A stretch of 64,000 nt of DNA from Stratiolaelaps scimitus (Eukaryota; Arthropoda; Arachnida; Mesostigmata; Laelapidae), in NCBI GenBank assembly GCA_019614645.1, contig JABWDB010000049.1, positions 2,046,001 through 2,110,000 on the forward strand. The letters run 5' to 3'. The translations under genes and the position numbers were made by a program. Position 1 is the stretch's first letter; every line of letters starts with the position of its first letter. The notes beneath the pieces are model-generated. The model ran no database searches, had not been told where the DNA came from, and saw nothing but the letters and a program-made list of their open reading frames with translations. Positions 11,704-21,943 of the stretch are shown here, one piece after another.

Positions 11704-12057
11704 TTACTGCCTCTCCGTGGCTTGGCCCACTTCCCCCGCGGTCAGCCATGTTGGGTAGCTGGCCGTCCCTCCAAAGTCTTCCTGGCCTTTTTCCTCTGGA
11801 AGCATCATGTCGTTGGCCTTCTTTGCGCCAAACCAACTTCGTCGGTTTCGTTGGCTTTCCTCTCTCGTTCCTTCGCCTTGGCCTGGCTGTACGGCCTGGT
11901 CCGGCCCGACGACGGTCTTTTCGGAGGCAGCCGTCTCAAACTCCTTGCATGTCTGTATGTATGGCTCAACATCCGGGGGCGGTTCGGCCAGCTTAGGGAG
12001 GTGAACGGGGTAGCGGCAGGGCGGGTCCGGAGACCGGTTGGACTCAATGCAACACAT
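11704..12057 (-). CDS. Candidate coding segment, polar C-terminal tail
   Basis: A 117-codon minus-strand frame ending in TAA with a coding-like base pattern: G about 37% at position 1, 20% at position 2, and T at position 1 near 11%. The protein is polar and acidic, with a Pro-rich start (LPKLAEPPPDVEPYIQTCKE) and a Glu/Gln-rich middle. No ATG begins it; an AG before TCC AAC CGG could be an acceptor. The plus strand is also open here for 291 codons, but that frame is hydrophobic and lacks the base pattern. It may form one gene with 12246-12485, 190 bases upstream, by an intron or a frameshift. No AATAAA close behind. No family recognised. Confidence 0.35.
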   Translation of the reverse strand: MCCIESNRSPDPPCRYPVHLPKLAEPPPDVEPYIQTCKEFETAASEKTVVGPDQAVQPGQGEGTREESQRNRRSWFGAKKANDMMLPEEKGQEDFGGTASYPTWLTAGEVGQATERQ

Positions 12058-12245
12058 TCACGTACACATAGACAGGCTCTGCCACTCTTCGTTCAACCGT
12101 CGTTGCCTTTTGACCTTCTCTTGTCCACGCGAGTCCTCCCCTCCACGGCCGCACTCCTTATTGCTTCATGCGCTCGTTGACTTCTCTCGCTCCCATTGGC
12201 TCTCCGCTCTCTCCCGCTTAGTAGAGCGCGCACTGTCGGAAGCGG

Positions 12246-12485
12246 CTATGCTCTGCCCCTCTCCGATCTGTCAGGATCGTGCCAGAGTTGAGGCGGTACC
12301 CCCAGAGCCTCTATCGCTCTTAGCCTTTCCTTCGTGCTCTCCTGATCCTCCTGTCCTGTCTCCGTGCTTTCATTCTGTTCGGGGTCGCTTGCTGGCTGTT
12401 GGTCGTTTGGCTGGCCTCCACCCCCTGTGCTAGGCGCCCTCGCCAGGACGCTGACGAGACCGTCGACCTCCAAGATAGCTCCCAT
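12246..12485 (-). CDS. Candidate N-terminal coding segment, 79 aa
   Basis: The ATG at 12485 has G at -3 and +4 and an in-frame TGA just upstream. The 79-codon frame has G at about 44% of first positions, 27% of second positions, and only about 4% T at first positions. The product is acidic and Gln/Asn/Glu-rich in the middle and ends in a charged tail. No signal peptide or membrane segment. It lies on the same strand as 11704-12057 but in another frame, with 188 bases between. A weak GGGGGTACC donor lies inside its end. Purine-rich DNA gives polar reading frames by itself, which tempers this call. Confidence 0.3.
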   Translation of the reverse strand: MGAILEVDGLVSVLARAPSTGGGGQPNDQQPASDPEQNESTETGQEDQESTKERLRAIEALGVPPQLWHDPDRSERGRA

Positions 12486-14626
12486 ACCTCATATTATAGG
12501 TGGCTGCTCCGGGCTGGTTTTCTTTGAGGCAGCCGCTGTACAGTGAAATGAGTTAGATAGGTTGACGTGTCCAGCGTGCGCGACTCCTAACGCCAGCCAA
12601 CGGTATCGATACGAGTGTTCGTCTAGTTTTTACAATCTAAAAAGTTAATTGACTAAACATTCACACAGATTGATCGCGAATCCGATATATTATAATATAT
12701 ATATAATATCTATAGTGGTCAATTCATGTTCATATGACATCGATTACGTAGGTGCTACTACTATTAGCAGCACAGGGCTATTGCTGCTGAGCGAGAAGCA
12801 TCGTACATTTAACAATTCTTCTTCGTGGCCCGCTCAGATGTCGCTGGGTTGGGTCATTCGTTCCCCTCGCTGCTTCTTCCGCCGCTTCCCGTTTATAGTA
12901 CCTAACTGCATAGCGCTCTAAGGACGGTGTCTCGACTGTCGACAATCGGCGTTGACCCGCCCCTGTCATCGGTCGCTCCATGGGCTTCCCCCTCCCACTC
13001 GCTGTTCCTCTCCCACTCTCTTCCTATTCTTCACTCGACTCCGGAGCTTGGGGGACTTCTCGTTTCTCTAAAGAGGCTGGCTGGCAGGCTGGCAAGCAGC
13101 CGGCAAGTGCGCGGTGGCTCCCTCTGGAGCCGCACGGCGTAGCACGGGTGTAATCGAGTTATCGCCTCAGAGATGACCCGCCGAGCGAGAGATCGACCGC
13201 CCGATACTAGAGCTTCGTTCATGATCCTCATGCGTCCTCTTCCACATCGAACTTCTCTCCTCCTTTCCATAACTTGGCAACACGCGCCACCTTCACCGCT
13301 GCTAACTTAAGTGCCATCGGGGGCATTCGTGAGGGTGAGTGTAGGCGTGCTTTGTGTCTATGGGCATTGTACACCGAGCAGAACGATCCTTAGCTAATAT
13401 CTGTCCTCGAATGTATTATTCTTATGAGCTGCGCGTCTTTTACGCCCCAGTGCACGCAGGGCCACGCATTCAGAAACGCACACTCACAGATGGCGTCTGA
13501 GTGTCATGTGAATGAGCGATTTTGTGTATTTGCGAGGGGGTGGCGTGTGGGGTTGCAATGCGAATTTCGCAAATTTGCGAGACTTGGATAAACACGAGAT
13601 GTAGGAATCAATCTAGATCAAAGACTGGCATTTATTCATCGATTCTGTTCCATTTGTGCTGCTTGTATGGCCAAGGTAAATTGATCGTATTACAATAGCA
13701 ATAAAACGACTTAATTAGACTCCGCACGGTAGACACTCAATGGATATCACGTATCGGTGAGGAGAACACCATTCCCGTCATTGTACAGCTGTTTCTTTCT
13801 CGAGAGATATGTATCAGAGACTTCGGCCTGAGTCCCTGCCGCAAAATATTAGTGGCACACCCTCTACATCACCAAGGGACAAGCGGGTCCATCATCCAAC
13901 CATTTATCGAATCCTCACGCAGCGCCTAGGCTGTCATCTAGCTTTTTTAACTTAGGCCGAGGGACGACGAACGGCTCAACGATCCAACATTGGTGATCAC
14001 ACCGCCGCAGGCAGGCGACCGCCACAACAAAGAGTGGGACCTCCACAGCTACTAGGCGCGAGGGCAAGCTAACCCGGCCCGCTCTAGAGGGCTCTGGGTA
14101 CAACGAACAACTTCCTTTGAGGCCGCAGCGACCGTTGCAGCTTTAACAACGGCTGACGCATCGATAGAGCAGAAGCCTCTCGGTGTAAGGCGAGCGGCGA
14201 GTGTTCCTCACAGTCGTCCGAACTCGAAGATGCTGTGATGGACGACATAGCGGCGTTATTTCACCGCGGTCGTTGTTGCTCTAGCAGTAGGGCATGTGCG
14301 CAGTGGCATTGCAGCGATGAATTAATGAATGTACAAATGCATTTCATCCGTATTTACGTGTTTTCGCCCTCTTCGCTTTATTTTTCCCTGTATCTCTGTG
14401 ATTCTCTTTTGCTGCTCGCGGTTCTACGAGTGATCATCGACCTTCGTCGATTACTAAATACCACCACTGCATTTAGTGCAAGAGAGTAGGTTCAGTTGAT
14501 CCGCTGTACAAGCAGTGCAGCGGAGCTGCAGCTAGGCTATCGAGGGGGCTATCGAATTGCCAGTCATGGCAGGATTGCGTTCGTGGCTGGCTTGGCTTGC
14601 CAGGTTTCTCTGTATATGACTGAACC

Positions 14627-14648
14627 GAGAGAGAGAGAGAGAGAGAGA
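14627..14648 (+). repeat. (GA)11 microsatellite
   Basis: Uninterrupted GA array. Confidence 0.95.
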
Positions 14649-15461
14649 ACCCTCTTAAATAGACGGAGAGGCGGAGGGGGTCTAGAGAACAGGGGAAAGG
14701 GACCGAACCCGGCAGACATTTTTCCTGAGCCGGGTCGCCCTCGCTTATGTGACCATTTCACTGTGACCCGCGTTTGGGTTGAGCAGAGGCAGCAGGACTA
14801 GTCAGCTAGTCGACCCGCCGGCCATCGGGCCAGCCAACCAGGGAGCCAACCAACCTTCCGCTCCCCAGCAGCCCCTTTAGTGGCGTCCGCCTCGGCTAGG
14901 CCATAGGAATGGAACGCGGAAAATGGAACGGGCGGGGGGGGGGAACATAGCTGGAGAGAAGGAGAGTCCTGCGCCGCCGTCGCCGCTACCGTCGTGAGAA
15001 TAGCTCGCAATTGCTTGTGGGCTCTGAGGACTATCAGGCTGTGGGTTCTGTGTGCGGAAGCAGAGCAGAGTGTAGTAGCAGCAGGCGAATAGATGGCGAA
15101 GCCTGTAGAGTGGTTGACCAAGCGAGCAGCATTGTCGCTCCCACTAGCTAGAGGTCTCTCGCTTTCGCGCTCTCTCTCTCTCTCTCCCTGCATTTTCCTG
15201 GCAGGACAGGCGGTCAAGCCCGACAACGCTCTCAACAACTGTATTTGCGTTGTGGCACTGCTAAGGGCTGTAGAGCTTTGAATGGAACCTAGCGCGTGCG
15301 GGAATGAAGGAACAAGGTGACTTGCTTGTCGTGCTTGCTGCCGTAGCGGCTGACATCCTGTCCTATCCACACGCGCATATATATACGTCCGCATGCAGAC
15401 ACACGCACACCATGTTCGCGGTCATTTCAGACTTTGTAGAAAGTGCCGTCAGCAATCAGAC

Positions 15462-15513
15462 AGGAGGAGGAGGAGGAGGAGGCTTCTGTGGTAGGTGTTG
15501 TTGTTGTTGTTGG
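15462..15513 (+). repeat. (GGA)n and (TTG)n triplet tracts
   Basis: GGA units at 15462-15482 followed, after a short gap, by TTG/TGT units to about 15513. Confidence 0.85.
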
Positions 15514-16310
15514 CGGTTCTGCGGCTGCTGGAGGAAGGATCGAGGAGTTGCGGCCATGATGCTTCCCTCCGCCGTATGTTGCAGTGCTGCTAGTGCCGCG
15601 ACCAACCGCCATCAGAATTGACCTGAAGGAAGGCACATAAGGCCTTTCTGCCTCGTGATCGCGAGGCCACCTGATGGTCCTGAGGGACAGGCCAGGACTG
15701 TGTCGCTTGCCCGCCTTTCCGTCCGTCCGTCCGTCCGTGTGCCTGAGTGCCTGCGTGTCTGTCCAACAGCCTACCTGCACCTAAGCATGCCACTACTAGG
15801 GATGCCGAAGTAGACCCAAGCCGAAAGGATGAGCGCTGAAGGGAGTCCTACAAGGTTGGCCGAACGGCCCCAAGGGGCAGCGGGTGTGGGGTGGCGACAA
15901 AGGGAGCAGTCTTGGGGAGACCACCATTCCCTTTCTCCTCCTTTTCGTCCCTTCCCCTAGCTCCCGCAAAGTCCGCGGTATCTCCGGCAGTCCCCCCCGA
16001 CCGTGGCAGCCTTGAGCCCAGCGAGCGCTGGCGCGTGCGAGTGTGAGAGGTCGTGGCCGCGGTTCTTCCACTCAACTAGACCCCGAGGTCTTCCCCGCTC
16101 GTCGCCGTTCTGTGCATTCGTGCTTCTCGTTATTTTCCACCCACAGCGCCACCACTACCGACGGACCAACCATCAGCCAGATGCCAGCTAGGTAGGCAGC
16201 TCCCCTGCACAAATGATATACTCTGCTCCTCCCCAAAGGGCTTGTATACCCCGCTCCACCCCATCTAGCCAAGCCACTGTGGAGACCTTTATCTAACAAA
16301 CTGCCCGTGA

Positions 16311-16313
<3 letters not shown>

Positions 16314-16340
<27 letters not shown>
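16314..16340 (+). repeat. (GT)13 microsatellite
   Basis: Near-perfect GT array. Confidence 0.95.
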
Positions 16341-16341
<1 letters not shown>

Positions 16342-16499
16342 CCATCTCTTTCTCTTTCTGCAGGGTCCCTATCTGTCTACTACCATGGGAAGCGCGTTGC
16401 GTTCCTCGTACGGCAGATGAGTTGCACCCAGTCTTCGCTCATAGACAACCCCCTTTGACCCCTGGTTTTCCGTTTTCCCCCGAGTCCTAGTACCCAGTC

Positions 16500-16670
16500 C
16501 TAGCTGTCCTGACAGTAGCAGTAGCGGCCTAGACAGAGCAGCCGAGGAAGAGCGGCAGCCGCTACAGCATGGGCTGCAATTTCTGCGAGGTACTCGCGCC
16601 CTGCTGTAAACTGTAGAGCCACTCGTGCCAGCGCCTTGGCCTCGAGCTCCTCGCTTTCCTTCCCGCCCGC
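16500..16670 (-). CDS. Candidate terminal exon, 56 aa
   Basis: On the minus strand a long pyrimidine-rich tract (about 16685-16745) precedes a CAAGCAG acceptor at 16671. The following frame, starting GCG GGC GGG, is in phase and runs 56 codons to TAG. By hand count the 63 codons at this end have G at about 44% of first positions and 22% of second positions. The peptide looks like a normal helix-rich tail (SEELEAKALARVALQFTAGR) and ends in a Cys/Tyr-rich stretch. No AATAAA was seen in the next 200 bases, and no upstream exon could be assigned. Plus-strand frames here are less coding-like. No family recognised. Confidence 0.3.
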   Translation of the reverse strand, partial: AGGKESEELEAKALARVALQFTAGREYLAEIAAHAVAAAALPRLLCLGRYCYCQDS

Positions 16671-17333
16671 CTGCTTGTTACCATTTGGTTGTAAGCAAAC
16701 CGAGTGAAAACGATAGAGACAGAGAAAGAGAAAAGGGGAAACGGGGCCCAAAGGGAAAGGTCGATAGAGAAGGAAAGGCTGGGAGAAAGGAGCGAGACTC
16801 GGGTAGGTTTGCGTTACAATAATACGTTTGTTGCAAGATGAAACGAAGCCCGCAGCCCTGCTGTCGAGTAGCAGCAACGATTTCGCAGCAGCCGAACGAG
16901 AGCTAACGCCAATGCCGCCGCGACTGCTAAAACTAGCTGTTTCAACCGCTACTACCACCTTCAGTAGTACTGCTACTACCACTACAACTACTACTCTCAC
17001 CCGAACGTGGTGGCTGAACCAACCGCCAATGCCACCACGGCCTCCATTGCTGCTTCCACTGCCACCACGCCGCGGCTGCACTACTAGCTTGCTATGCTGC
17101 TGCCGGTACTGGCGCTGGCTGACTGTTTATTTATTTACCAACGCGCGTTCACTTGCGAGTGCGGAGCGAAGCCGTCGGGGTGTCGACCAACCGACCGACC
17201 GACCTGTCTAGTCACAGCAGTCGGCAGTAGCAGCCACAGCCCTGGTGCATAGTCTCTCTCTTTCTTCTTGTTGTTCGGATTACCTGCTGCCTACGTAGCG
17301 GGTAGCATAGTAGTTTGTGGGCGTGTGTGTGGG

Positions 17334-17356
17334 TCTCTCTCTCTCTCTCTCTCTCT
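17334..17356 (+). repeat. (CT)n microsatellite
   Basis: CT array within a pyrimidine-rich tract. Confidence 0.95.
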
Positions 17357-17587
17357 TTCTCTGTAGTAGGAGGTAATAGAAACAACAGTGCGGACGCATG
17401 GAAAGTCCTTTTCTACTCTGAAATTGCACTGAATAGCGGTAGCAGTGGTAAGGGTAAGCTTTGCTAACAGATTCTTTCGGGGAGACGGCTAACGCACGAA
17501 ATTCGCTCTGCTCGGACGTTCGAATTAGGCGGCAGCAGCAGCAGAATGTAACTATAGGTAGAAAGCAGCAGTCAACAAGCAAAGTCG

Positions 17588-17609
17588 TCGTCGTCGTCGA
17601 CGACGACGA
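17588..17609. repeat. 22-bp perfect palindrome of CGT/ACG units
   Basis: TCG-type triplets on the left switch at a central TCGA to ACG-type triplets on the right. This gives a perfect 22-base palindrome that can form a cruciform or hairpin. Confidence 0.9.
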
Positions 17610-18802
17610 ACGAACGAAAAGCGGATCTTTCTACTATCCTGTATGACTATTGAAGCAAGCCGGCGAAAGAAAGCAACCAGTTAACCAGACAGCATCGTGA
17701 TTTACAGTACGTGGCACAAAGGGCTTGAGTAGGGGCGGAAACATGCTCGTCAGCAGATGGGAAACCGCGCGCCGCACAAAATCTCGCAACAGTCAAATTG
17801 AGTTTGGGTCGAGAGCTGTAATATAAGTGCGCGATGATTAATTGATGCAAATGATGAATTAGATGGGTAAGACGGTTGTTGTAGCCCTGAAATCAGGCCA
17901 CAACAAAACCCGTCGAAGGCTACGCCTTCTGTTACCATGGGACGCTATCGAGTATTGTCGCGGAGTTCTTATAGGTTGGTTGCCTTAGGTTTAATGTCAT
18001 CATTGTCGATAAGGTCCGTTTTAAGTCATGGACCCATGGTAAGGAAAGACCGTTCTCTTAGATACATTATATATACATAGCTTGTTAGGCAGACGGAATG
18101 CAATCGCGTTTGCCTTGAGGTCACTTGAGGTGCGTCGAGCGACTACGAAAGCAGCTACAGCGAACGAAGCGTCGGAGAAAAGGAGTAGAAAGAAGCAAGA
18201 AGCTAACGTTGGAGTTCAGCTGTAGTAATAGTGGCAGTCGGGCAGCAGGATCAGACATTGAAATAGCGCTAGTCCATTTGCAGATTGGCATTTAGGAACA
18301 CGGGGTCTCACAGGGTACAAGGAGGGGGTAGCAGGCAACGACGCCAGGCCGTGGGGGCTACTGCTGGCCCGACTGGGTGATGCTGGCGCCGGCGGCCTTA
18401 CGAGCGACCGGTCTCTCTATTGGTTGTTCGGTTAGCTGAACTAAGATGGCTCTCTAGGTATGTGCGTCTGTGTGTCTGCCTGTATACAGGTCTGAGCGCG
18501 GTAGGTCTGCGGTGCAACCGAGAAGGAACAAGCGAAGCCGAGATGCCTAGCGAGTTAGGGCTTGGCTAGACCCTCTCGGCGGCCTGCTCGGGCTCTATGG
18601 GGGAACGGAGTCTGGGAATATCCCGACGTCGTTCGGTTTCGTTCTGCCGCCGTTGCAGCCATCACCGTCACTCGACTGAGTGGCCTCCTGTGCTGCCATC
18701 AGTACAGGCTCTCCCGGGCGGGCGGACGGGCGGTTGGCGTGGCCAGCTCGCTGTCTAGCTTGACTTGGCGGAACATTGGGTCACGTAAGCTCTTTGTTCC
18801 GC

Positions 18803-18804
<2 letters not shown>

Positions 18805-18840
<36 letters not shown>
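18805..18840 (+). repeat. (GTC)12 triplet array
   Basis: Twelve uninterrupted GTC (GAC on the other strand) units, the longest pure triplet array in the window. It explains poly-Val or poly-Thr runs in overlapping frames. Confidence 0.95.
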
Positions 18841-20273
18841 CTCCTTCTTCTGCACCATACCATCGCACCGCCTTCAGTGTTATGCCTCTGACTGAGCCAG
18901 CGAGAGAGCGACCAACCCACTCAGCGCTCTGAGATGCCTGCCCGTCCCATACTAGTAGTAGTAGTAGCAGTGGTGTAGTCGTACTGGTTGCTGCTGCTGC
19001 TGCTGGGTCTCTCTGCTTGCGGACTCGGTCGTCTCAGCTCGGCCCTATATCGCCTCCCCAGCTTAGCCTCGGCCTGGACCTGGCTGGCGTCAGGAGCCAG
19101 CAGCAGTCTCATGTACCAACGACATACAGTCAACCCATTGACGGACGAACAGCCAAAGCAGGCAGGCCGGCAGGCAGGCAAACAGTCATGTGCAGCTCTT
19201 CCTCGGTCGGGTGCCGAAGCAACCTATCCGACCCACCCAAGCCCTACCGGCGCTGGCTGATCTGACCACCCACACGGGGGCCCAGTCGTCTGTAGTAGTA
19301 GTGGTAGTCGCAGTAGTGAAGAGCGGTGGTGGGCGACGGACGATGAGACGAAGGCGCATGAAAGAATCGGGGATTTCGAGGGAGCCCAAACGAAGAGGCC
19401 GCGCAGGTTTCGGGGGGTTCGAGGCAAAAAAACCGAGGGTATGCCGATGTGGCTGGGAAAGGGCGACACAGACGGAGAGAACGACGACGACGACGACAAC
19501 GACAACGACGATGAAAATGGCGAAAGGCTAAATGGAAAAAGCCCTGCATTGGTAATAGTAGTCGTAGTTGTAGTAGTGGTAGCAATTGACTAAATGAAGA
19601 CAGTAAGCTGAGGAAACTAAGGACCAGACAAAATCGAGGGCGAAAGCAACGAAGAAAAAAACGAAGAAAGAAATAGCGAAGTGAAGCTATCTCCCCCACA
19701 TTCCTGAATCCTCCCGCTGTCGACTTTATGCTTGTGCACCATCCTTGTAGGGATTGCTGAGTCCACGCCGGCTTGTGACCTCCATATTATTGTCATATTT
19801 GGCCCACAGCATTCACGAGCTGGAGAAGAAGGGTATTGAAGGAAGTGTTGAAAGGACAGTGCTGAAGTTTACACAAATTTTCATTTACGACTTAAATACC
19901 ATTGAACATACGCTACAGTGGCTCGTACCGATCGTTTCGACACTTGCCCTAAAAACTTCTAAAGGAAGTAGTTGTTCTGGTTACATTTTCATTTTATTCC
20001 TCTGATGAAAACGTTCGCCCTCCTCTGTCTTTCGTTATTTCCTTCATTTGGCAAGTCCCAATTTTTGTACTTCACACGATACCAATGTACAATAACTGCT
20101 TACGCAAGACACGTTTTGACAGGTTGTCGAGGTGCATGCCAATCGGGCGAAAGCAAATAAGTTCTACGGCGGCTTCGCGGCGTTTTAGCCTAGTTTCGCG
20201 TCGTCTAGCGTAGCCTAACCCTTAGGTACGTAGTATGCCGGTTAGTGCGCAGCAATAGGTTAGGTCACCACAG

Positions 20274-20581
20274 GAGTAACGAACGCGGAGTTTCGGCCTC
20301 CGGAGGTCGATTCTCGCAGTGGAGTTTTCAGAACGTTTGTCGGCTCGGTTTGTTTGGCAGTGGCAACGACAGAAACGTCAGCGGCGGCAGCAGCAGCAGC
20401 AGCTGCTACTACAGTGAAACGCCAATCCCTCAGGCGAAGGATCTCTTCCGATGGCGTGTCGCGTGTGTTGCAAGATGACGTCGTTATTGATGTAGGCCAG
20501 GCCGAGGCCGAGGCCGAGGCCACAGCTGCCTCGAAGCTTTCAGACCTTCCCCTCTCTCTCTTTCTCTCATCGGGCGAATGA
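20274..20581 (+). CDS. Candidate 3' exon, about 102 aa
   Basis: The frame opens after a TAG at 20261; a CACCACAG at 20266-20273 could be the acceptor. It runs to TGA at 20579. The last 75 codons have G at about 49% of first and 11% of second positions, which is strongly coding-like. The protein has a poly-Ala run from CAG repeats, a basic stretch (KRQSLRRRISSDG, resembling a basophilic kinase site), then acidic Ala-Glu repeats from (GGCCGA)n. The minus frame over the same DNA also shows a G1 excess because of the GCA/TGC repeats, so the strand is not certain. No family recognised. Confidence 0.3.
20500..20522 (+). repeat. (GGCCGA)n hexanucleotide repeat
   Basis: About four copies of a hexamer, which would add Ala-Glu pairs in the candidate frame. 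Confidence 0.9.
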
Positions 20582-21581
20582 CACGAACGCAGGAGTCTGC
20601 GTCCACTAAGGGATAGATCCTAGATCGATGCCGGTCCCCGGGGGCTTGGCACTAATTTGAGTTGGCATTTCTGCTTGCTTGCTCGTCGCTTCGCTCCCGT
20701 TAAAGGAGCTGTCTGGCCAGCTTCACCAAACCGGAACCAACGAACGAAATTCGACGACGACATAAACAATCATCGAGGAACACATGCTGCTAAACAATTT
20801 TATTAACAGTACATCTATGCAGCACATAGATTCAACGTGACCAAACATAAGGTCATCATTTGGAGATCTTTAGCCACGGCGAATTACGTAGCACAGTCGT
20901 ACCACCAACTCGCCGCACGACCGAAGAGGCCAAATCACGGTTTTGGCAAACCCCCAAGTCTACTGGCTGTAAGCAAGCATCGCCAGATATCGAGAACGTC
21001 AATCTATACAATACTTCCAGGGAAAAACTGTTGATCAATTCAATTTGCAGAATTTCGCACATCAGAGGCGGCTGCTGAAGATCGCAGAGACGTATCGTGG
21101 AAGCGCGTGATTACATCTACGCGTATCTTTCGCCACCGATGTTTGCTGGTGCGCGCCCCCTTATAGGGGTATTTATATTTGTGACAGCAATGGCGGTCGA
21201 AGCGGCGGCGGGCGGCCTGCTGCATATGAGACTTAGCTTATTTCCGACTGTGCAAATAGACTGGAATAGAAATTTTAGAGCAGCTCCAGGGCTTTTAACT
21301 TCAATAATGTTAAACTTGATTTCAATGCCCCCTCTGCCTCTAACTTAAATAGCTACCACGTCGTCTTCAGAGACAGCGATCAGCCGTAGGAGACTTTGTC
21401 GAAACTCGAGCCACAAATCAAAAGCTGATTCAATACCAACGGTGCTACATCGCACAATTATGGTGGTTCAAATTCTGCTGTCTAATATGTTATGCACGAG
21501 ATAATAGTAATACTATTAACAATGACTCGACTATCGTTCAATAAACCTATATATTATAATAACAAGTACTTAATTTCAACG

Positions 21582-21638
<57 letters not shown>

Positions 21639-21777
21639 ATTTATTATATGCATATAACCATGTATTCTTCAACATGAGCGGTAGTCAATCTGATATTCCA
21701 ACATAATCTCATGCATATTTCAATTGATTAATCGATCGATAATTGATATCTTATCTTCGACGCCTATATATATTTAA
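20582..21777. other. AT-richer stretch with long TA array
   Basis: No supported gene. An ATG in good context at 21190 opens 52 codons but has no other support. The long (TA)n array is listed separately. Confidence 0.4.
21583..21638. repeat. Long (TA)n array
   Basis: TA repeats broken once by a C at 21625; one of the longest dinucleotide arrays in the window. Confidence 0.95.
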
Positions 21778-21818
21778 GCCTATGTTATTTCATGCTATCA
21801 CCTTAACGATCGATATAG

Positions 21819-21943
21819 CCTCTTGCCGAACCGTGTCCTCGTGTGTACGAAATGTGGCTCGCCTTGCGATGACAATCGTTTGCAATGCAGTGATTGCAGC
21901 GATAGTGACACACCACGACGGGCTGATATGAACCTACGAACGG
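21819..21943 (+). CDS. Possible cysteine-rich zinc-ribbon-like exon
   Basis: In a plus frame open from 21778, the peptide contains C-x2-C-x3-C-x6-C-x2-C (VCTKCGSPCDDNRLQCSDCS). Two CxxC pairs ten residues apart are typical of zinc ribbons and the first half of PHD-like fingers. An AG at 21817-21818 and a GT at 21944 could bound an exon, but both sites are weak (short pyrimidine tract, GTAGAT donor). The frame continues as low-complexity Ser/Pro/Leu to 22491. Five cysteines in 18 codons at sensible spacing is unlikely by chance but not decisive. The rest of such a domain was not found nearby. Confidence 0.25.

Larger units (their letters stand above)
12486..16499. other. Long mixed stretch without supported gene
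   Basis: Short TA runs near 12688-12710. From about 12.8 to 13.3 kb the plus strand is pyrimidine-rich. From 14.5 kb on the DNA is GC-rich with (GA)n at 14627-14648, G10 at 14934-14943, (CT)n at 15170-15187, (GGA)n at 15462-15482, TTG units near 15497-15513, (CCGT)n near 15717-15738 and (GT)n at 16314-16340. Open frames up to 198 codons (minus, 14798-15394) have no splice or codon support. Confidence 0.4.
16671..20273. other. GC-rich repeat block, no supported gene
   Basis: Contains ACT/ACC triplets near 16940-17000, (CT)n at 17334-17356, the CGT/ACG palindrome at 17588-17609, (GTC)12 at 18805-18840, CTG units near 18994-19008 and ACG units near 19480-19510. Between 17.6 and 18.3 kb and 19.7 and 20.2 kb the DNA is more ordinary. 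Around 19802-19900 a plus frame is open behind a CCCACAG, but the support is weak. Confidence 0.4.

Noticed and set aside
11305..12180. 291-codon plus frame after a strong acceptor
   Set aside because: Contains a poly-Lys run from AAG repeats and long hydrophobic low-quality sequence. The opposite strand carries more coding-like frames over the same DNA.
14798..15394. 198-codon minus frame
   Set aside because: Spans GA and GGA repeats and GC-rich DNA; no start, splice or bias evidence.
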